The position numbers were made by a program, and so were the translations under genes. 7,452 nucleotides of DNA from UBA6901 sp964355495 (lineage in GTDB: Bacteria; Pseudomonadota; Gammaproteobacteria; Acidiferrobacterales; UBA6901). Below the pieces are notes generated by a model. It was not told where the DNA came from and did no database searches. It saw only the letters and a list, made by a program, of their open reading frames with translations. Positions 6,526-7,452 of this stretch are shown here, piece after piece. The stretch is taken from positions 1 through 7,452 of the forward strand of contig CAYHES010000122.1 of NCBI GenBank assembly GCA_964355495.1, written 5' to 3'. The stretch's first letter is position 1. Each line of letters starts with the position of its first letter.

Positions 6526-6565
6526 GCCCGGTAATTTCTCTTCGGACCGACCCTGCACGGTCAGC

Positions 6566-7078
6566 TCAGCGGGGTCGCCCGTGGCGCGGTAAAGGCGGGG
6601 CAGGTTCCTGGCCGGCGGACTGGGCGGCGATCACCCGGTCGGTGGCCAACGCCACCACCAGCTCCGGTACTGGCTGTGTCCCGGCGGTGCTGATCTCGAT
6701 GTCGAACGCCGGGGCCTCCTTGAGGGTGTTGTGCAGCAGGCACTGCTCCGCCACGCGCCGGATGGCGGCGAGCCGGGCGGGCGCTACATCCCCTTCCGGG
6801 AGTTCGATCTCGGCGCGGATGCGGCCGATGCGCTTCGGCCGGTCCGACTGTTCCCAGTGCATCTGGATCTTCAGCCCCTGCGAGGGCACGCCGACGGTCT
6901 CGCAGTAATCCACGACATACACACCGAGGCAGGCACCGAGCGAGGCCACGAACAGTTGCGGCGGGGTCATGCCCTGGCCGGTTCCGCCAAGCGGCTCCGG
7001 CAAATCGATCACGAGGCGATGGTCGTCATTGTGCGCGGAGAACCGCAGTTCTTCTTCGTGGGTAATGGTCAGTTGCAT
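6566..7078 (-). CDS. OsmC/Ohr-family protein
   Basis: A 170-residue member of the OsmC/Ohr family, whose characterised members are cysteine-based peroxidases acting on organic hydroperoxides. Two conserved cysteines are present: Cys50 in the helix LFVASLGACLGVYVV, and Cys113 in EQCLLHNTL, the family's second redox motif. The loop GGTGQGMTPPQ (31-41) before the first helix is also typical. The last 30 or so residues (from about 141) extend past the domain and end in a Pro/Arg-rich tail. The first ATG (7078) is used. A weak GAGAG ribosome binding site lies nine bases upstream (7092-7088), and a TATAAT promoter lies in the gap before it. It is convergent with the DUF2249 gene. The sequence looks closer to the general OsmC-like branch than to Ohr, so peroxidase activity is inferred rather than shown. 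Confidence 0.9.
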   Translation of the reverse strand: MQLTITHEEELRFSAHNDDHRLVIDLPEPLGGTGQGMTPPQLFVASLGACLGVYVVDYCETVGVPSQGLKIQMHWEQSDRPKRIGRIRAEIELPEGDVAPARLAAIRRVAEQCLLHNTLKEAPAFDIEISTAGTQPVPELVVALATDRVIAAQSAGQEPAPPLPRHGRPR

Positions 7079-7130
7079 TATTGTTATCTCTCGTCCATGT
7101 GTGTGGTTGATCCATGCGCATTGCGGGGCA

Positions 7131-7164
7131 ATTATACGGCGGAATGGGTTACAGGTTTCTTACA
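7131..7164 (-). promoter_or_regulatory. Promoter of the OsmC-family gene with tandem TTACA repeat
   Basis: On the minus strand a perfect TATAAT occupies 7136-7131, giving transcription start near 7124 and a leader of about 46 bases. There is no acceptable -35 hexamer: GAAACC sits at 17-base spacing. Instead, TTACA occurs twice in direct orientation (7149-7153 and 7160-7164, plus strand) with an 11-base period, ending 12 bases from the -10. This is the geometry of promoters activated by OmpR/PhoB-type response regulators, so activator control is plausible but unproven. Confidence 0.45.
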
Positions 7165-7170
7165 AAATGC

Positions 7171-7452
7171 TCAGCGAGGCTCGTATGTCGGCTGGAATGA
7201 ACCGCCCGACCCGCCGGGCGGTGACGCAGGGGTGCGCGGAAGCACCCAGAAAAACAGATCGGCCACAAAGCTGAACGGCAGATCGAGCCACGGCCAGGCC
7301 GGCGGCTTGGCGCGCAGCCTGTCCAGCACCGGCTTGTTGCGGGTGATGGCCGCTGCGTCCAGGCGCGTGCCGCTCATGAACACCGGGTCGCCCGGCTGAT
7401 ACTCGGTGAGTGTGCGCACGGTGGCGCAGCCGCACAGGAGTGCGGCGCACAG
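7171..7452 (-). CDS. YceK/YidQ-like (DUF1375) lipoprotein, 5' end outside the window
   Basis: A partial gene running off the right edge; 93 residues are visible. It begins inside a signal peptide with LCAALLCGCATV, in which L-C-G-C (visible residues 6-9) is a lipobox with Cys9 as the lipidated residue. The mature part contains VFMSGTRLDAAAI (24-36) and the strongly family-specific WLDLPFSFVADLFFWVLP (55-72), which corresponds to the LDLPFS segment of E. coli YceK/YidQ. A Gly/Pro/Ser-rich tail follows. It is presumably an outer-membrane lipoprotein, since the residue after Cys is Ala rather than Asp. A GTG within the frame at 7419 could be mistaken for the start but would remove the lipobox. 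The function of the family is unknown. It precedes the OsmC-family gene on the same strand by 92 bases, but that gene appears to have its own promoter. Confidence 0.8.
   Translation of the reverse strand: MCAALLCGCATVRTLTEYQPGDPVFMSGTRLDAAAITRNKPVLDRLRAKPPAWPWLDLPFSFVADLFFWVLPRTPASPPGGSGGSFQPTYEPR

Noticed and set aside
6545..6562. Inverted repeat GACCG/CGGTC near the end of the OsmC-family gene as a terminator
   Set aside because: There are only five base pairs and no T-run follows on the minus strand.
6731..7399. A 222-residue plus-strand frame opposite the OsmC and lipoprotein genes
   Set aside because: It spans two well-supported minus-strand genes and their promoter gap, and its translation shows no domain.

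Overview
This is a GC-rich window with dense, high-GC3 coding on both strands. It looks like chromosomal DNA of a gammaproteobacterium. The evidence is a four-gene exporter operon in the same order as Escherichia coli ybhG-ybhF-ybhS-ybhR, a YceK/YidQ-type lipoprotein, a perfect FNR/ANR-type box, and REP-like palindromes of the kind found in Pseudomonas and related groups. Genus cannot be assigned from the sequence alone. I see no insertion sequence, integrase, tRNA, rRNA or CRISPR array.

Layout: (1) 10-618, a small SGNH/GDSL hydrolase, closed by a strong imperfect hairpin at 618-650. (2) 709-5850, a compact operon: an HlyD-type membrane fusion protein, a protein with two fused ABC ATPase domains, and two ABC-2 permeases. 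The last three genes overlap or abut (8-base overlap, then 1-base overlap), so they are almost certainly co-translated. Together they should form one inner-membrane efflux pump with a periplasmic adaptor. The outer-membrane channel is not in the window and would have to be a TolC-like protein encoded elsewhere. (3) 5851-6092, an intergenic region holding a perfect TTGAT-N4-ATCAA site and a -10-like hexamer. (4) 6093-6347, a DUF2249 protein that would be controlled by that site. (5) 6348-6565, the gap between convergent genes, holding one GTAG-headed palindrome and an inverted pair of GTGGG-headed elements. (6) 6566-7078 on the minus strand, an OsmC-family protein with its own TATAAT promoter and a tandem TTACA repeat where the -35 would be. 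(7) 7171-7452 on the minus strand, a YceK/YidQ-like lipoprotein cut off by the window end just upstream of its lipobox.

Most of the window is recognisable housekeeping or efflux content. The most informative points are the likely anaerobic/NO-type control of the DUF2249 gene, the one-sided degeneration of the dual ATPase, and the REP-like cluster. I did not find convincing evidence of a wholly new biological system.
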